Notes: generated from the letters alone by a model not told the origin. Positions 1-8,698 are shown, counted from the first letter of the stretch. The stretch: 42,823 bases of DNA from an uncultured Opitutia bacterium (GCA_903860195.1 CAIOPO010000022.1:1-42823), one strand, 5' to 3'. Translations and numbers: made by a program.

Positions 1-288
1 CATGCCGGTCTCTCCCGTTCGGCGGCGACGGAATTCTCCTTCCTGCTGGGGCTCGTCACGCTGACGGCGGCATCAGGTTACAAGGCCTGGTCCCTCGGTC
101 CCGCCCTCACCCAGATCTACCCCCTCGACAAGGCCCTGCTGGGGCTCTTCGTGGCGGCCGTCTCGGCCTTTCTCGCGGTCATCTGGATGGTCGGCTACGT
201 GACCCGCAACGGCCTGGTGACCTTCGGATGGTACCGGATCGTCGCCGGAACGGCCCTGCTGGCCTGGCATCTCGTCCGCACCCCCTGA
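1..288 (+). CDS. uppP: Undecaprenyl-diphosphatase UppP/BacA, C-terminal fragment
   Basis: The reading frame is open from base 1 and ends at TGA 286-288, giving the last 95 residues of a membrane protein whose 5' part lies outside the window. The fragment begins HAGLSRSAATEFSFLLGL, which matches the conserved SRxAAxEFSFLLxxP segment of UppP, and then shows two further hydrophobic segments and a WYRIVAGTALL end typical of the family C-terminus. UppP dephosphorylates undecaprenyl diphosphate in the cytoplasmic membrane, recycling the lipid carrier for peptidoglycan and other polymers. The ORF track misses it because there is no start codon. It converges on the next gene with 27 bases between stops. 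The first catalytic motif (EExxE) is not in the window, so activity cannot be judged here. Confidence 0.88.
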   Translation, partial: HAGLSRSAATEFSFLLGLVTLTAASGYKAWSLGPALTQIYPLDKALLGLFVAAVSAFLAVIWMVGYVTRNGLVTFGWYRIVAGTALLAWHLVRTP

Positions 289-315
289 TCGCCAGGGGGC
301 GCGGACGACCTGCCG

Positions 316-1701
316 TCAGAGCGAGTATCCTTCGCGGTAGGCGCGCCGCACGTAGGCGTTGGCCGCCTGATCGTTGGTCACCTGCATCTTCTCGCCGTCC
401 CAGAGCAGCAGCTTGTTGGGGAAGCGGATCGCGAGGTTGCCCATGAGGACCATCTCGGAGAGCGGACCGGAGTAGTCGAAGTTCGATGACGCCGCGGGGC
501 CGCCCTTCACGGCGCGGATCCAGGCCTTCTCGTGGCCGGAGGAGTTTCCGGGAACGCGGGCGAGCGTCTTCGGAAGCTTCTTCGCCTCGGCGCGGAGGTC
601 GGCGTTGAGCAGACGCGGGCGCTCACCGTAGCAGCCGCAGACGATCTTGCCCTTTTCACCGACGAGGAGACATCCGCCGTTCCAGTCGCCGAACATCTCG
701 CCCTCCTCGAGCTCGACCGGACGCGGAGGCGTGAGCCCGCCGTCCCACCAGGTGAGCTGCAGCGCGGGCATGCCCTCGCGCTCGGGGAAGCGGTAACGCA
801 CGATCGAAGCCGACGGATAGCACTCGTTCTTCGGCTCGATGAGCTTGCCCAGACCCTGCGGGACCGCGCGATAGACCGTGGGCGTGCTGCCCTCGACGCT
901 GACGGGATAGCGGAGCTTCAGGGCCAGGAACAGCGGGTCGATGATGTGACAGCCCATGTCGCCGAGCGAGCCCGTGCCGAAGTCCCACCAGGCCCGCCAC
1001 TTGCCCGGATGGTAGGCGGCGCTGAAGGGCCGCATCGGAGCCGGGCCGATCCAACGGTCCCAGTCCATGCCCGCCGGGGGAGTCTCGCCGGGCGGGGGGC
1101 GGTCCATGTCGATGCTCTGCGGCCAGATCGGGCGGTTGGTCCAGGCGTGCGCCTCGCGCACGGCGCCGATGAGTCCGGCGGCGACCCACTCGGCGATCAA
1201 CCGGATGCCTTCGCCGGAATTGCCCTGGTTGCCCATCTGGGTGACCACCTTGTGCTCGCGGGCGGCCTCGGTGAGGCGGCGCGCCTCGAAGACGGAATGG
1301 GCGATCGGCTTCTGGACGTACACGTGCTTGCCGGCCCGCATGCAGTCCATCGCGATGTGCGCATGGGTGTGGTCGGGCGTCGCCACGATGACGCCGTCGA
1401 TCTCCGGATGCGCCTCGAGCATCTTGCGGTAGTCGGTGTAGGTCTTCGCCTTGGGGAAGAACTTGATGGTGTCGGCGCAACGGCCGAGATCCAGATCGCA
1501 CAGGGCGACGACGTTCTCCTCGGCGCACTGGCGGATGTTGCTGCGACCGACGCCTCCGAAGCCGATCACCGCCACGTTCATCTTCTCGTTCGGAGAGACG
1601 GTGCGGGCGGCGGACTTCACCCAGGGGCGGGCGGCGGCGAAGCCGGCGGCGGCGAGGCCGGCAGTTTGCAGAAAGCCGCGACGATCTGTGGGGGTATTCA
1701 T
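316..1701 (-). CDS. Tat-exported Gfo/Idh/MocA family oxidoreductase
   Basis: 461 residues. I chose the ATG at 1701 because the protein then begins MNTPTDRRGFLQTAGLAAAG, a twin-arginine leader; the longer ORF start at 1776 adds 25 unsupported residues. After the leader comes a Rossmann dinucleotide-binding fold with VIGFGGVGRSN around residue 45, then the family's VATPDHTHAHIA and GKHVYVQKPIAH signatures, the latter holding the conserved EKP-type lysine region (here QKP). The C-terminal half (LGDMGCHIIDPLFLALKL) resembles the bacterial-type oxidoreductase C-terminal domain common in Planctomycetes and Verrucomicrobia. Such proteins oxidise or reduce sugars and cyclitols with a bound or soluble NAD(P) cofactor. 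Export to the periplasm with pre-bound cofactor is an inference from the Tat leader. It is monocistronic and divergent from mreB. The substrate is unknown. Confidence 0.85.
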   Translation of the reverse strand: MNTPTDRRGFLQTAGLAAAGFAAARPWVKSAARTVSPNEKMNVAVIGFGGVGRSNIRQCAEENVVALCDLDLGRCADTIKFFPKAKTYTDYRKMLEAHPEIDGVIVATPDHTHAHIAMDCMRAGKHVYVQKPIAHSVFEARRLTEAAREHKVVTQMGNQGNSGEGIRLIAEWVAAGLIGAVREAHAWTNRPIWPQSIDMDRPPPGETPPAGMDWDRWIGPAPMRPFSAAYHPGKWRAWWDFGTGSLGDMGCHIIDPLFLALKLRYPVSVEGSTPTVYRAVPQGLGKLIEPKNECYPSASIVRYRFPEREGMPALQLTWWDGGLTPPRPVELEEGEMFGDWNGGCLLVGEKGKIVCGCYGERPRLLNADLRAEAKKLPKTLARVPGNSSGHEKAWIRAVKGGPAASSNFDYSGPLSEMVLMGNLAIRFPNKLLLWDGEKMQVTNDQAANAYVRRAYREGYSL

Positions 1702-1839
1702 GGGGTGGTCGCACCCTAGAACCCTGCCTTGACGGAGCAACGGGAAAGGAGCCGCCCCCTCGTCGGCCGCCCGCACCCAAACTGCTGAGGAGACGGAGTT
1801 TAGACGGCCCGGTTAAAGCCCGTATGGGCAACTTTGCTT

Positions 1840-1868
1840 TTGACTCCCCTGTGAATAACCCGTTCAAA
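1840..1868 (+). promoter_or_regulatory. Weak sigma70-like promoter candidate upstream of mreB
   Basis: TTGACT at 1840-1845 is followed after 17 bases by TTCAAA at 1863-1868. The first hexamer is a good -35 match and the second a poor -10 match. It lies 19 bases before the mreB ATG inside the 186-base divergent spacer shared with the oxidoreductase gene. Promoter consensus in this lineage is not known to me, so this is a weak suggestion. Confidence 0.22.
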
Positions 1869-1887
1869 AGGTCAACCCTCCCTCGAG

Positions 1888-2910
1888 ATGTTCAAGCGTT
1901 TCCCCGGCCTTTTCAATCAGGCGATAGGCATCGACCTCGGAACCGCCAACACTCTCGTCTTCCTCAAGGACCGCGGGGTGGTGCTCCGGGAGCCCAGCGT
2001 GGTGGCCATCCGCAGCAGCACCCGCAAGCCGATCGCCGTCGGCAACGAGGCCAAGATGATGCTCGGACGCACGCCCGGCGACATCGAGGCGCTCCGCCCG
2101 ATGAAGGACGGCGTCATCGCCGACTTCGAGATCAGCGAGCACATGCTTCGCTATTTCATCGGCAAGGTGGCCAGGCGCTCCTTCTTCACCAACCTCACGG
2201 TCGTCGTCGCGGTCCCCTATGGCATCACCGCCGTCGAGAAGCGGGCCGTCCAGGACTCCGCCTACCGCGCCGGAGCCGATGACGTCATCACGATTCCTGA
2301 GCCCATCGCCTCCGCCATCGGAGCCGGCCTGCCCATCGAGGAGCCGGCCGCGTCCATGATCGTCGACATCGGCGGCGGCACCACCGAGGTGGCGGTGCTC
2401 TCCCTCGGCGGCATCGCCAAGGACGCCGCTCGCTCGATCCGCGTCGGAGGCGACGAATTCGACTCCTCGATCATCAAGTACATCAAGAACTCGTACAACC
2501 TGATCATCGGCGAGCGGACGGCGGAAGAGCTGAAGATCAAGATCGGCTCCGCCTATCCGCTCGAACAGGAGCTCACGTATGAGATCCGCGGACGTGACGC
2601 GGTTTCCGGCATGCCGCGCGAGATGCACGTGTCCTCCCAGGAGATCCGGGAGGCCATGCGGGACAACGTCACCCAGATCATCGAGACCATCAAGGGCTCC
2701 CTGGAGCGCCTCTCTCCCGAGCTTTCGGGCGACCTCTACCAGCGCGGCATCGTGCTGGCCGGCGGCGGCGCCCTCATCCGCAAGATCGACCGTGCCATCT
2801 CCGAGGCCACCGGCGTGCCGGTGATCGTCGCTGACGACCCGCTCTGCTGCGTGGTGAACGGGACCGGCAAAATCCTGGCCAACTCCTCCCGCTGGAAGAG
2901 CCGGGACTGA
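1888..2910 (+). CDS. mreB: Rod shape-determining protein MreB
   Basis: 340 residues, the normal MreB length. It is an actin-family ATPase that polymerises on the inner face of the membrane and positions the lateral-wall synthesis machinery. The nucleotide-binding motifs are visible: phosphate-1 loop GIDLGTANTLVF near residue 14, connect and phosphate-2 loop VDIGGGTTEVAVLSLGG near residue 155, and the adenosine loop VLAGGGALIRKID near residue 285. The N-terminus MFKRFPGLFNQ may be an amphipathic membrane anchor, as in Gram-negative MreB. The ATG at 1888 is the only start that gives the standard N-terminus; no Shine-Dalgarno precedes it. It is first in an operon with mreC 18 bases downstream. 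Its presence, with mreCD and mrdA, argues for a rod or ovoid verrucomicrobium rather than a planctomycete. Confidence 0.97.
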   Translation: MFKRFPGLFNQAIGIDLGTANTLVFLKDRGVVLREPSVVAIRSSTRKPIAVGNEAKMMLGRTPGDIEALRPMKDGVIADFEISEHMLRYFIGKVARRSFFTNLTVVVAVPYGITAVEKRAVQDSAYRAGADDVITIPEPIASAIGAGLPIEEPAASMIVDIGGGTTEVAVLSLGGIAKDAARSIRVGGDEFDSSIIKYIKNSYNLIIGERTAEELKIKIGSAYPLEQELTYEIRGRDAVSGMPREMHVSSQEIREAMRDNVTQIIETIKGSLERLSPELSGDLYQRGIVLAGGGALIRKIDRAISEATGVPVIVADDPLCCVVNGTGKILANSSRWKSRD

Positions 2911-2928
2911 GTCCGGGCCCCGACGGCC

Positions 2929-3813
2929 ATGAACCGCGACCAACAGGGCGCCAAGGCCTCCTACGTCCTCCTCACGCTGGTCTTCCTGCTCTGGTGCTTC
3001 GGACCCTCGGTGGTGCGGCGCTTCACGCGTGAAGCCTTCACCGAGTTCCAGGCGCCCGCGCTCGAACTGGCCGGCAAAGGGCGCGACCTGGTCCGTTACT
3101 GGGAACTGCGCAGCCGTTCCTCCGAGGAACTGGCCGAGGCCGGCCGCGACCTGGGCCGCATCAACGCCGGGCTCGAGCTCAAGCTGCTGGAAATGAAGAA
3201 TCTCGCCGAGGAGAACGCCCGCCTGCGCACGCTCCTCAGCTACGGTCCCGACCCCGAATACCGCACGGTCGTCGCCCGGGTGGTCTCCCGTGATTCAGCG
3301 GGATGGTGGCAGCGCATCACCATCCGCAAGGGAAGGACCGACGGCGTACGCCCCTTCAGCCCCGTGGTGTTCGGCACGCGGGTCGTCGGCAGGGTGGCCC
3401 AGGTCCACCTGACCACCAGCGAAGTCGACCTGATCACAAGCCCGGGCTTCCGTTGCACGGCACACCTTGAAGGGGATGAGCAGCGGCGCGTAGTGCTGCT
3501 CAGCGGCACGGCCACGGGCTCCCGCGGCACGGCGCTGGTGACCAATGTCCCGACCGACTACTCTCCCCCGGCCGGACCGGTCGGAGACGAGGCCAAGGTG
3601 CTTACCACGGGCATCGGCGGGGTGTTCCCCGCCGGACTGCTGCTGGGCTACATCTCAGGCCACCCCCGCACGACGCCGAAAGGGGACTTCAAGGAGGCCG
3701 ACATCGCGCCTGCTCGCGACCTTCACTCGCTGCAAGAAGTAGCCGTGCTGGTGCCCGTCTATCCGACGCCGGGCGAACAGCTGACGGAGAGCCGGGTGGA
3801 CGATTTCCGCTGA
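2929..3813 (+). CDS. mreC: Rod shape-determining protein MreC
   Basis: 294 residues. MreC is a bitopic periplasmic scaffold that links MreB filaments to PBP2 and RodA. One membrane segment is visible at residues 11-28 (SYVLLTLVFLLWCFGPSVV). It is followed by a heptad-rich coiled coil at about 60-103 ending ENARLRTLL, the hallmark just before the MreC beta domains. The two beta domains span about 110-280, with the family-typical VVSRDSAGWWQRITIRKG and GRVAQVHLTTSEVDLI stretches. The start at 2929 lies 18 bases after the mreB stop, and the mreD start lies five bases after this stop. There is no Shine-Dalgarno motif, so translation may depend on coupling with mreB. It is of ordinary length and appears intact. 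Confidence 0.93.
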   Translation: MNRDQQGAKASYVLLTLVFLLWCFGPSVVRRFTREAFTEFQAPALELAGKGRDLVRYWELRSRSSEELAEAGRDLGRINAGLELKLLEMKNLAEENARLRTLLSYGPDPEYRTVVARVVSRDSAGWWQRITIRKGRTDGVRPFSPVVFGTRVVGRVAQVHLTTSEVDLITSPGFRCTAHLEGDEQRRVVLLSGTATGSRGTALVTNVPTDYSPPAGPVGDEAKVLTTGIGGVFPAGLLLGYISGHPRTTPKGDFKEADIAPARDLHSLQEVAVLVPVYPTPGEQLTESRVDDFR

Positions 3814-3818
3814 ACGGC

Positions 3819-4343
3819 ATGAACTGGTCCTGGTTCCTGATCTTGCTCGCCACCTACCCCTGGCTGCTGGCCTCCGACCTCATCTCGGACGCCATGGCGG
3901 ACACCGGTCTGGTGTGCTTCCTCTCGGGCGCGGCGATCGTCGCTCCGGCCCGTCGCTTCGGTCGCGGTCAGGCCGCGCTCTTCGCGCTCTGCGTGGGGTT
4001 CATGTTCGAGGCACGCCGGCCCTTGGCCGACGGCTGGATCGCCTTCCCGCTGGCCTTCGCGGCTCTGGCGATCTGCGGACCTCAGGGCCTGCTGCGACGT
4101 CCCGCGGCGGTCTGGTTCGCGGCCATCGGCCTGAACGTCGCCGCCACCGCCGTCTGGCTCATCATCGGCGGCGCCGGCGTGCTTTCGCTCGGGACGCCCG
4201 TGGACTATCCCTCGGCGATCTGGCGGGGCGCCGTCCAGACGCTGGTGGCCGCCGGCGCCGCCGCGATTTTCGCCCCCTTCATGCTGCGCGCGCAGGAATC
4301 ACTCATGGACCGTCTCGGCGTGCCCGAGGCCCGGGAGGCCTGA
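3819..4343 (+). CDS. mreD: MreD-like membrane protein
   Basis: 174 residues, almost entirely hydrophobic, with about five membrane helices (for example WFLILLATYPWLLASDLI at the N-terminus, FALCVGFMFEA, FAALAICGP and WFAAIGLNVAATAVWLIIGG). MreD is poorly conserved in sequence. The call rests on the position between mreC and the PBP2 gene, the size, and the topology. MreD is an inner-membrane partner of MreC in the elongasome. The ATG at 3819 is five bases after the mreC stop; the C-terminal codons of mreD contain a GGGAGG that could serve as ribosome-binding site for the next gene. Recognition by sequence alone is weak. Confidence 0.75.
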   Translation: MNWSWFLILLATYPWLLASDLISDAMADTGLVCFLSGAAIVAPARRFGRGQAALFALCVGFMFEARRPLADGWIAFPLAFAALAICGPQGLLRRPAAVWFAAIGLNVAATAVWLIIGGAGVLSLGTPVDYPSAIWRGAVQTLVAAGAAAIFAPFMLRAQESLMDRLGVPEAREA

Positions 4344-4346
4344 CCG

Positions 4347-6437
4347 ATGCGCGAAGCTGACGAGCGTGACATACGCCCCTCCACCCCGGTCAGCCGGCCG
4401 AGGGTGCTCGTGACCTTCTGGGTCATCGTAGCGGCCCTGGCCTACGTCCTCGCCGGCCTCGCCTACCGGCAGCTCGTCCAATCGGGCGAACTCAAGGTGC
4501 AGTCGGACTCCCAGAGCCGAAGGGTGGTGCTGATTCCGCCGGCCAGGGGGCTCATCCATGACCGAAACGGGGAAGTGCTGGCCGAGAACCGCGTGCGCTG
4601 GAGCGTGAAGGCCGACCTTCCGGAACTTCAGAAGGAGATCCGTGCCGCTTACCTGCGCGAACTCCGCGCCGCGCGCGCCGCCAAGTCCGCGGTCAATGCC
4701 GACGACCTGATGGAGAAGGCCAGAGTGGAGATCCTGCAGGGCTGGCTGGACAAGGTCTGGTCCGTCATCGACACCCCGGTGAGGAAACCGGGCAGTCCGT
4801 CCCTGCGCCGCAAGGAAGGCCCTCTCTCCTTGCACAAGGAACGCAAGGTGAACGTCGAGGAGCTCCGTAAGCATCTGCGCGAGCGGCGCGCCCTGCCCTT
4901 CACCCTCATCGCCGACCTCACCTTCCCCGACCCCACGGGCAAGGACGCCGCCCCGAGCCCCGAAGACGGCAACCGCTCGATCGCCCGTTTCATCGAACAG
5001 TTCCCGTCCGACGGCCCGATCCGCCTCGAGTCCGACATCGTGCGCAGCTATCCCAACGGAGCCACGGCCTCGCACGTGCTCGGCTACGTCAAGGACACCG
5101 ACTCCCTGCCGGAGCCGACCGTGCTGGACCAGGAAGTCCTGGCTCTGCAGAAGCTGCGGCACGCGGGCAAGACCGGGGCGGCGGGCGTCGAACTGGCCTT
5201 CGACGACTCGCTCCGCGGAAGCAGCGGGTGGGAGCTCTGGTCGAAGACCTCCGCGGGATACAACCAGTCCCTCATCAAACGGGTGGACCCGTTGCAAGGC
5301 GGCCATGTCAGCCTTTCGATCGACCTCGGCATCCAGAAGACCGCCGAAGCCTCGCTCGCCAAGGTCAGGGCGCCCGACGGCTCACCTCTGCCCGGCGCCG
5401 CGATCATGATTGAGATCCGCACCGGCGAGATCCTGGCGATCGCGAGCCAGCCCGGCTTCGACCCCAACCTGCTGGCAGGCAGGGTGACTTCCGCCTATTA
5501 TGACGAAATCGATTCGCGCGGCGGCTGGCTGAATCGCGCGACACAGGGTCTTTACCCGCCCGGCTCGACCTTCAAGGTCATCAACGCCGTCGCCGCGCTC
5601 CGCAAGGGCACGGTGCGCTGGGACGAGGTGCTCGACTGCGGGCCCAGCTTCCGCGTGGGCAACCGCGACTTCCCGGAACACGACCCGCAAGGCTACGGCC
5701 CGGTGGACCTCGAGGTGATGCTCGCGGTTTCCTGCAATGTCTGGAACTACCAGGTCGGCCTGCGGACGGGCGTGGACGCCATCGCCGCGGAAGCCCGTCG
5801 CTTCGGGCTCGACTCGCAGCTGCTCGTCAACTCCGCCGGAACCGAACTCCCCTATCCCGCCGGGCGCGGACTGGTCGTGCCCGACGGCGCCTACAAGTCG
5901 CGCATCGGCGCCGGCCCCTGGAGCCCGGGAGACACCGCGAACCTGAGCATCGGACAGGGCTACCTGCTCACCACTCCGCTTCACATGGCCTGCGTCGCCG
6001 CCTCGGTCGCACGGGGTGAGACCCGCACGGTGCCGACCATCATCCATGACCCCCGTCGGGACGGAAAGCACGCGGGCGCCGAACCGATCGGACTTCGCCC
6101 CGATCAGCTGGCCGCGCTCCGCACCGGGATGGAGCGCTGCGTGGAGGAAGGCACCGCCCGCAGCGTGCAGATACCCGGCATCCCCTACGCCGCCAAGACC
6201 GGCACCTCCGAGTATTTCAAGGACGGCAACAAGGCGCACCTCGGATGGTTCATCGGTTATGCGCCCTCGACCAACCCCGTGGTGGCCTTCTGCGTGCTCA
6301 TCGAAGGAGAGGATGACGGCACATGGGGCGGCAAGACCGCCGGACCGGTGGCACGCGACATGCTGCTCAAATGGGCCAAACGCCCCACCGGCCTGGAGGC
6401 GCCCGTGCAGGCCCTGCCCGGCGAGGCCGCGCGCTAG
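4347..6437 (+). CDS. mrdA: Penicillin-binding protein 2 (elongasome D,D-transpeptidase)
   Basis: 696 residues, somewhat longer than the usual 600-650. PBP2 is the class B transpeptidase that cross-links new peptidoglycan during elongation. There is a short basic N-terminus, one transmembrane helix at about 24-42 (VTFWVIVAALAYVLAGLAY), a long pedestal domain at about 60-330 with the PARGLIHDRNGEVLAEN signature, and then the transpeptidase domain. All three catalytic motifs are present: SxxK as S407-T-F-K410, SxN as SCN near residue 463, and KTG as KTGT near residue 617. The excess length sits in the pedestal, which contains a Lys/Arg-rich insertion (LRRKEGPLSLHKERK). The start follows mreD by three bases with GGGAGG upstream, one of the few good ribosome-binding sites here. 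No rodA follows. Confidence 0.93.
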   Translation: MREADERDIRPSTPVSRPRVLVTFWVIVAALAYVLAGLAYRQLVQSGELKVQSDSQSRRVVLIPPARGLIHDRNGEVLAENRVRWSVKADLPELQKEIRAAYLRELRAARAAKSAVNADDLMEKARVEILQGWLDKVWSVIDTPVRKPGSPSLRRKEGPLSLHKERKVNVEELRKHLRERRALPFTLIADLTFPDPTGKDAAPSPEDGNRSIARFIEQFPSDGPIRLESDIVRSYPNGATASHVLGYVKDTDSLPEPTVLDQEVLALQKLRHAGKTGAAGVELAFDDSLRGSSGWELWSKTSAGYNQSLIKRVDPLQGGHVSLSIDLGIQKTAEASLAKVRAPDGSPLPGAAIMIEIRTGEILAIASQPGFDPNLLAGRVTSAYYDEIDSRGGWLNRATQGLYPPGSTFKVINAVAALRKGTVRWDEVLDCGPSFRVGNRDFPEHDPQGYGPVDLEVMLAVSCNVWNYQVGLRTGVDAIAAEARRFGLDSQLLVNSAGTELPYPAGRGLVVPDGAYKSRIGAGPWSPGDTANLSIGQGYLLTTPLHMACVAASVARGETRTVPTIIHDPRRDGKHAGAEPIGLRPDQLAALRTGMERCVEEGTARSVQIPGIPYAAKTGTSEYFKDGNKAHLGWFIGYAPSTNPVVAFCVLIEGEDDGTWGGKTAGPVARDMLLKWAKRPTGLEAPVQALPGEAAR

Positions 6438-6994
6438 AGCCTGATCAGGACGGGCGTCCCGACGGGCGCCAGGGAGAACAGCTCGAGCACGGCGTCATCG
6501 GAAAGGAGCACGCAGCCGTGGCTGTTGGGCGTGCCGAGCGCGGCATGCTGGTTGGTGCCGTGGATGTAGACGTAACGGCGGAAGGTGTCGACGACCGCGC
6601 CGTGCGTGTCCTGCCCCCGGTTGAATCCTTCCTCGAGCCCGTCGAGCCTCAGGATGCGCGTGGTGATCAGGTTGTCAGGATTGTCCGGCCGGTCCGTCCA
6701 GACCTCGCCGACGTCCACCCTGGCCCGGAACACCGTACCCTTGCGCGCACCGTCGCCGATCTTCTCCTTCACGCGGTGCATGCCGAGCGGAGTGCGGTTG
6801 GAGCCCTCCAGCTGACCGACTCCGGCCCGCGCGGTGCTGACGGGCCACTCGCGCCGGACGCCCGGCCCGAGGAACCATAGTTTTTGCTGGTCAACCGAGA
6901 CGATGATGCAATGTTCCGCAGACGGAAGTCCGAGCGCCGAGAGGCGTCCCAGGACCTCTCCGCGCAATCCTTCATCTTCTCCTGAACATGGCAT
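6434..6994 (-). CDS. L,D-transpeptidase (YkuD fold) with altered SHGC motif
   Basis: 186 residues. The YkuD domain runs from about residue 30 to 186, with IHGTN at 144-148 and the catalytic SHGC with Cys161. L,D-transpeptidases make 3-3 cross-links in peptidoglycan or attach proteins to it. The usual Arg after SHGC(V/I) is Leu here (SHGCVLL). I see no signal peptide. The annotated ATG at 6994 is uncertain: it overlaps the asd start on the other strand (ATGGCAT at 6988-6994), and a TTG at 6967 preceded by AGGAG at about 11 bases is an alternative. The stop shares a CTAG with the mrdA stop at 6434-6437, so the gene exactly fills the space between mrdA and asd. Its position suggests work on the wall alongside PBP2. 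Confidence 0.85.
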   Translation of the reverse strand: MPCSGEDEGLRGEVLGRLSALGLPSAEHCIIVSVDQQKLWFLGPGVRREWPVSTARAGVGQLEGSNRTPLGMHRVKEKIGDGARKGTVFRARVDVGEVWTDRPDNPDNLITTRILRLDGLEEGFNRGQDTHGAVVDTFRRYVYIHGTNQHAALGTPNSHGCVLLSDDAVLELFSLAPVGTPVLIRL

Positions 6995-8007
6995 ACCGTA
7001 TCGGCATCGTGGGCGTGACCGGCGCAGTCGGTCAAGAACTGCTGGCGCTCCTGGCCAAGCGCAAGTTCCCCGTCGCCGAACTGCGCCCCCTCGCCTCGGC
7101 CCGTTCGGCCGGCAACAAGGTCGCCTTCGGAGGCAAGGAATGGACCGTCCGTGAAGCCACCCCCGAGGCCTTCGAAGGCCTTGATTTCGCGGTCTTCAGC
7201 GCCGGAGGCTCCATCTCCACGGCCCTGGCCCCGGAAGCGGTCAGGCGCGGGTGCATCGTCATCGACAACAGTTCGGCCTTCCGCATGCGGGACGACGTTC
7301 CGCTGGTCGTCCCCGAAATCAACGCCTCCGCCCTGGACGGACACAAGGGGATCATCGCCAACCCCAACTGTTCCACGGCCATCGCGCTGATGGGACTCTG
7401 GCCGCTCCATCAGGCTTTCGGCCTGCGTCGTTTCTTCGCCTCGACCTACCAGGCGGTCTCCGGCACGGGCGCCGAAGCCATGCGTGAGCTCGACGCGCAG
7501 GCCCGCGCCTGGGCCAGGGGCGAGACGCACCCCGCCAAGGTCTACCCCCACACCATCAATTTCAACCTGATCCCGCAGGTCGATTCCTTCCTCGAGGACG
7601 GCTACACCAAGGAGGAGATGAAGATGCTCAACGAGGGCCGCAAGATCATGGGCCTGCCCTCCCTGCGCGTCACCACGACCTGCGTCCGCGTGCCGGTCTT
7701 CCGCGCCCATTCCATCGCCATCAGCGCCGAGTTCGAACGTCCCGTCGACGTGGCCGCGGCGCGCAAGGCCGTCGCGGCCTTCGAAGGCGCCGAACTGTGC
7801 GACGACCCCGCCAACCGACGCTACCCGATGCCGCTCGACTACGCCGGCAAGGAGAAGTGCGGCGTGGGGCGCATCCGCAAGGACACGCTCTTCGACAACG
7901 GCCTCTCCCTGTGGGTCAGCGGCGACCAGCTCTGGAAAGGGGCGGCGCTCAACGCGGTCCAGATCGCGGAGGCGCTTCACGCGCGCGGGCGCCTCGTCCG
8001 GCGCTGA
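6988..8007 (+). CDS. asd: Aspartate-semialdehyde dehydrogenase
   Basis: 339 residues, normal length. The enzyme reduces aspartyl phosphate to aspartate semialdehyde with NADPH, on the route to diaminopimelate, lysine, threonine and methionine. The N-terminal Rossmann motif is GVTGAVGQELL at residues 9-19. The catalytic cysteine is Cys128 in NPNCST. The dimerisation/catalytic domain follows, with STYQAVSGTGAEAM near 152 and the substrate-binding RVPVFRAHS near 230. Diaminopimelate is a peptidoglycan precursor, which fits the neighbouring wall genes. The ATG overlaps the start of the divergent L,D-transpeptidase ORF, so its promoter must lie inside that gene. The next gene starts five bases after the stop. 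Confidence 0.96.
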   Translation: MAYRIGIVGVTGAVGQELLALLAKRKFPVAELRPLASARSAGNKVAFGGKEWTVREATPEAFEGLDFAVFSAGGSISTALAPEAVRRGCIVIDNSSAFRMRDDVPLVVPEINASALDGHKGIIANPNCSTAIALMGLWPLHQAFGLRRFFASTYQAVSGTGAEAMRELDAQARAWARGETHPAKVYPHTINFNLIPQVDSFLEDGYTKEEMKMLNEGRKIMGLPSLRVTTTCVRVPVFRAHSIAISAEFERPVDVAAARKAVAAFEGAELCDDPANRRYPMPLDYAGKEKCGVGRIRKDTLFDNGLSLWVSGDQLWKGAALNAVQIAEALHARGRLVRR

Positions 8008-8012
8008 CCGAC

Positions 8013-8576
8013 ATGGCCCGGAGCAACGATCGGGCCCCGCGCCACGCCGACCTCAGCCGGCCCGTACGGCTGCTGGACGAATCCTCCATACCCTCGCTGC
8101 TGGAAGGACGGAAGGACCCTCTCATCCTCGTCCTCGACGGCGTGCAGGACCCACACAATCTCGGCGCCTGCCTGCGCACGGCCGAATGCGCCGGGTGCGC
8201 CTTCGTGGTGATCACACGCAAGAACTCCTCACCGGTGAACGACACGGTGCGGAAAGTCGCCGTGGGCGCCGCGGAAAGCCTCCCGATCGTCCAGGCCAAC
8301 AATCTCCGCAACGCGCTCGTCAAGCTGAAGGAAGGCGGCGTCTGGATCGCAGGCACGAGCGACCACAAGGCGAGCCAGTCCCTTTACGCGGCCCGGCTCA
8401 CCGGACCTCTGGCCATCGTCCTCGGGGCGGAAGGCGACGGCATCCGCCACCTCACCGCCGAGACGTGCGACTTCCTGCTGCGCATACCCATGCTCGGCGA
8501 AGTGCCCTGCCTGAACGTCTCCGTCTCCGCCGGCGTCTGCCTCTTCGAGGCGGTCCGGCAGCGCGGCGTCCGCTGA
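8013..8576 (+). CDS. TrmH/RlmB-type RNA 2'-O-methyltransferase lacking the N-terminal domain
   Basis: 187 residues from the ATG at 8013; the track ORF from 7797 only adds an out-of-frame reading of asd. This is a SPOUT-fold methyltransferase using S-adenosylmethionine. The three TrmH-family motifs are clear: motif 1 LDGVQDPHNLGACLRTAE with the catalytic Asn and Arg, motif 2 IVLGAEGDGI, and motif 3 IPMLGEVPCLNVSVSAGV, where the usual Ser before LNVS is Cys. RlmB methylates G2251 of 23S rRNA and is normally about 240-260 residues with an L30e-like RNA-binding domain of 70 residues in front. That domain is absent here: only about 25 polar residues precede the catalytic domain. Motif spacing favours RlmB, but the RNA target is uncertain. 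It may be cotranscribed with asd. Confidence 0.85.
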   Translation: MARSNDRAPRHADLSRPVRLLDESSIPSLLEGRKDPLILVLDGVQDPHNLGACLRTAECAGCAFVVITRKNSSPVNDTVRKVAVGAAESLPIVQANNLRNALVKLKEGGVWIAGTSDHKASQSLYAARLTGPLAIVLGAEGDGIRHLTAETCDFLLRIPMLGEVPCLNVSVSAGVCLFEAVRQRGVR

Positions 8577-8626
8577 AGAGTCCGCTTGCGGTCGGCCTGC
8601 GGTCCGTCTTTGATGGATGCGTTCGG

Positions 8627-8698
<72 letters not shown>

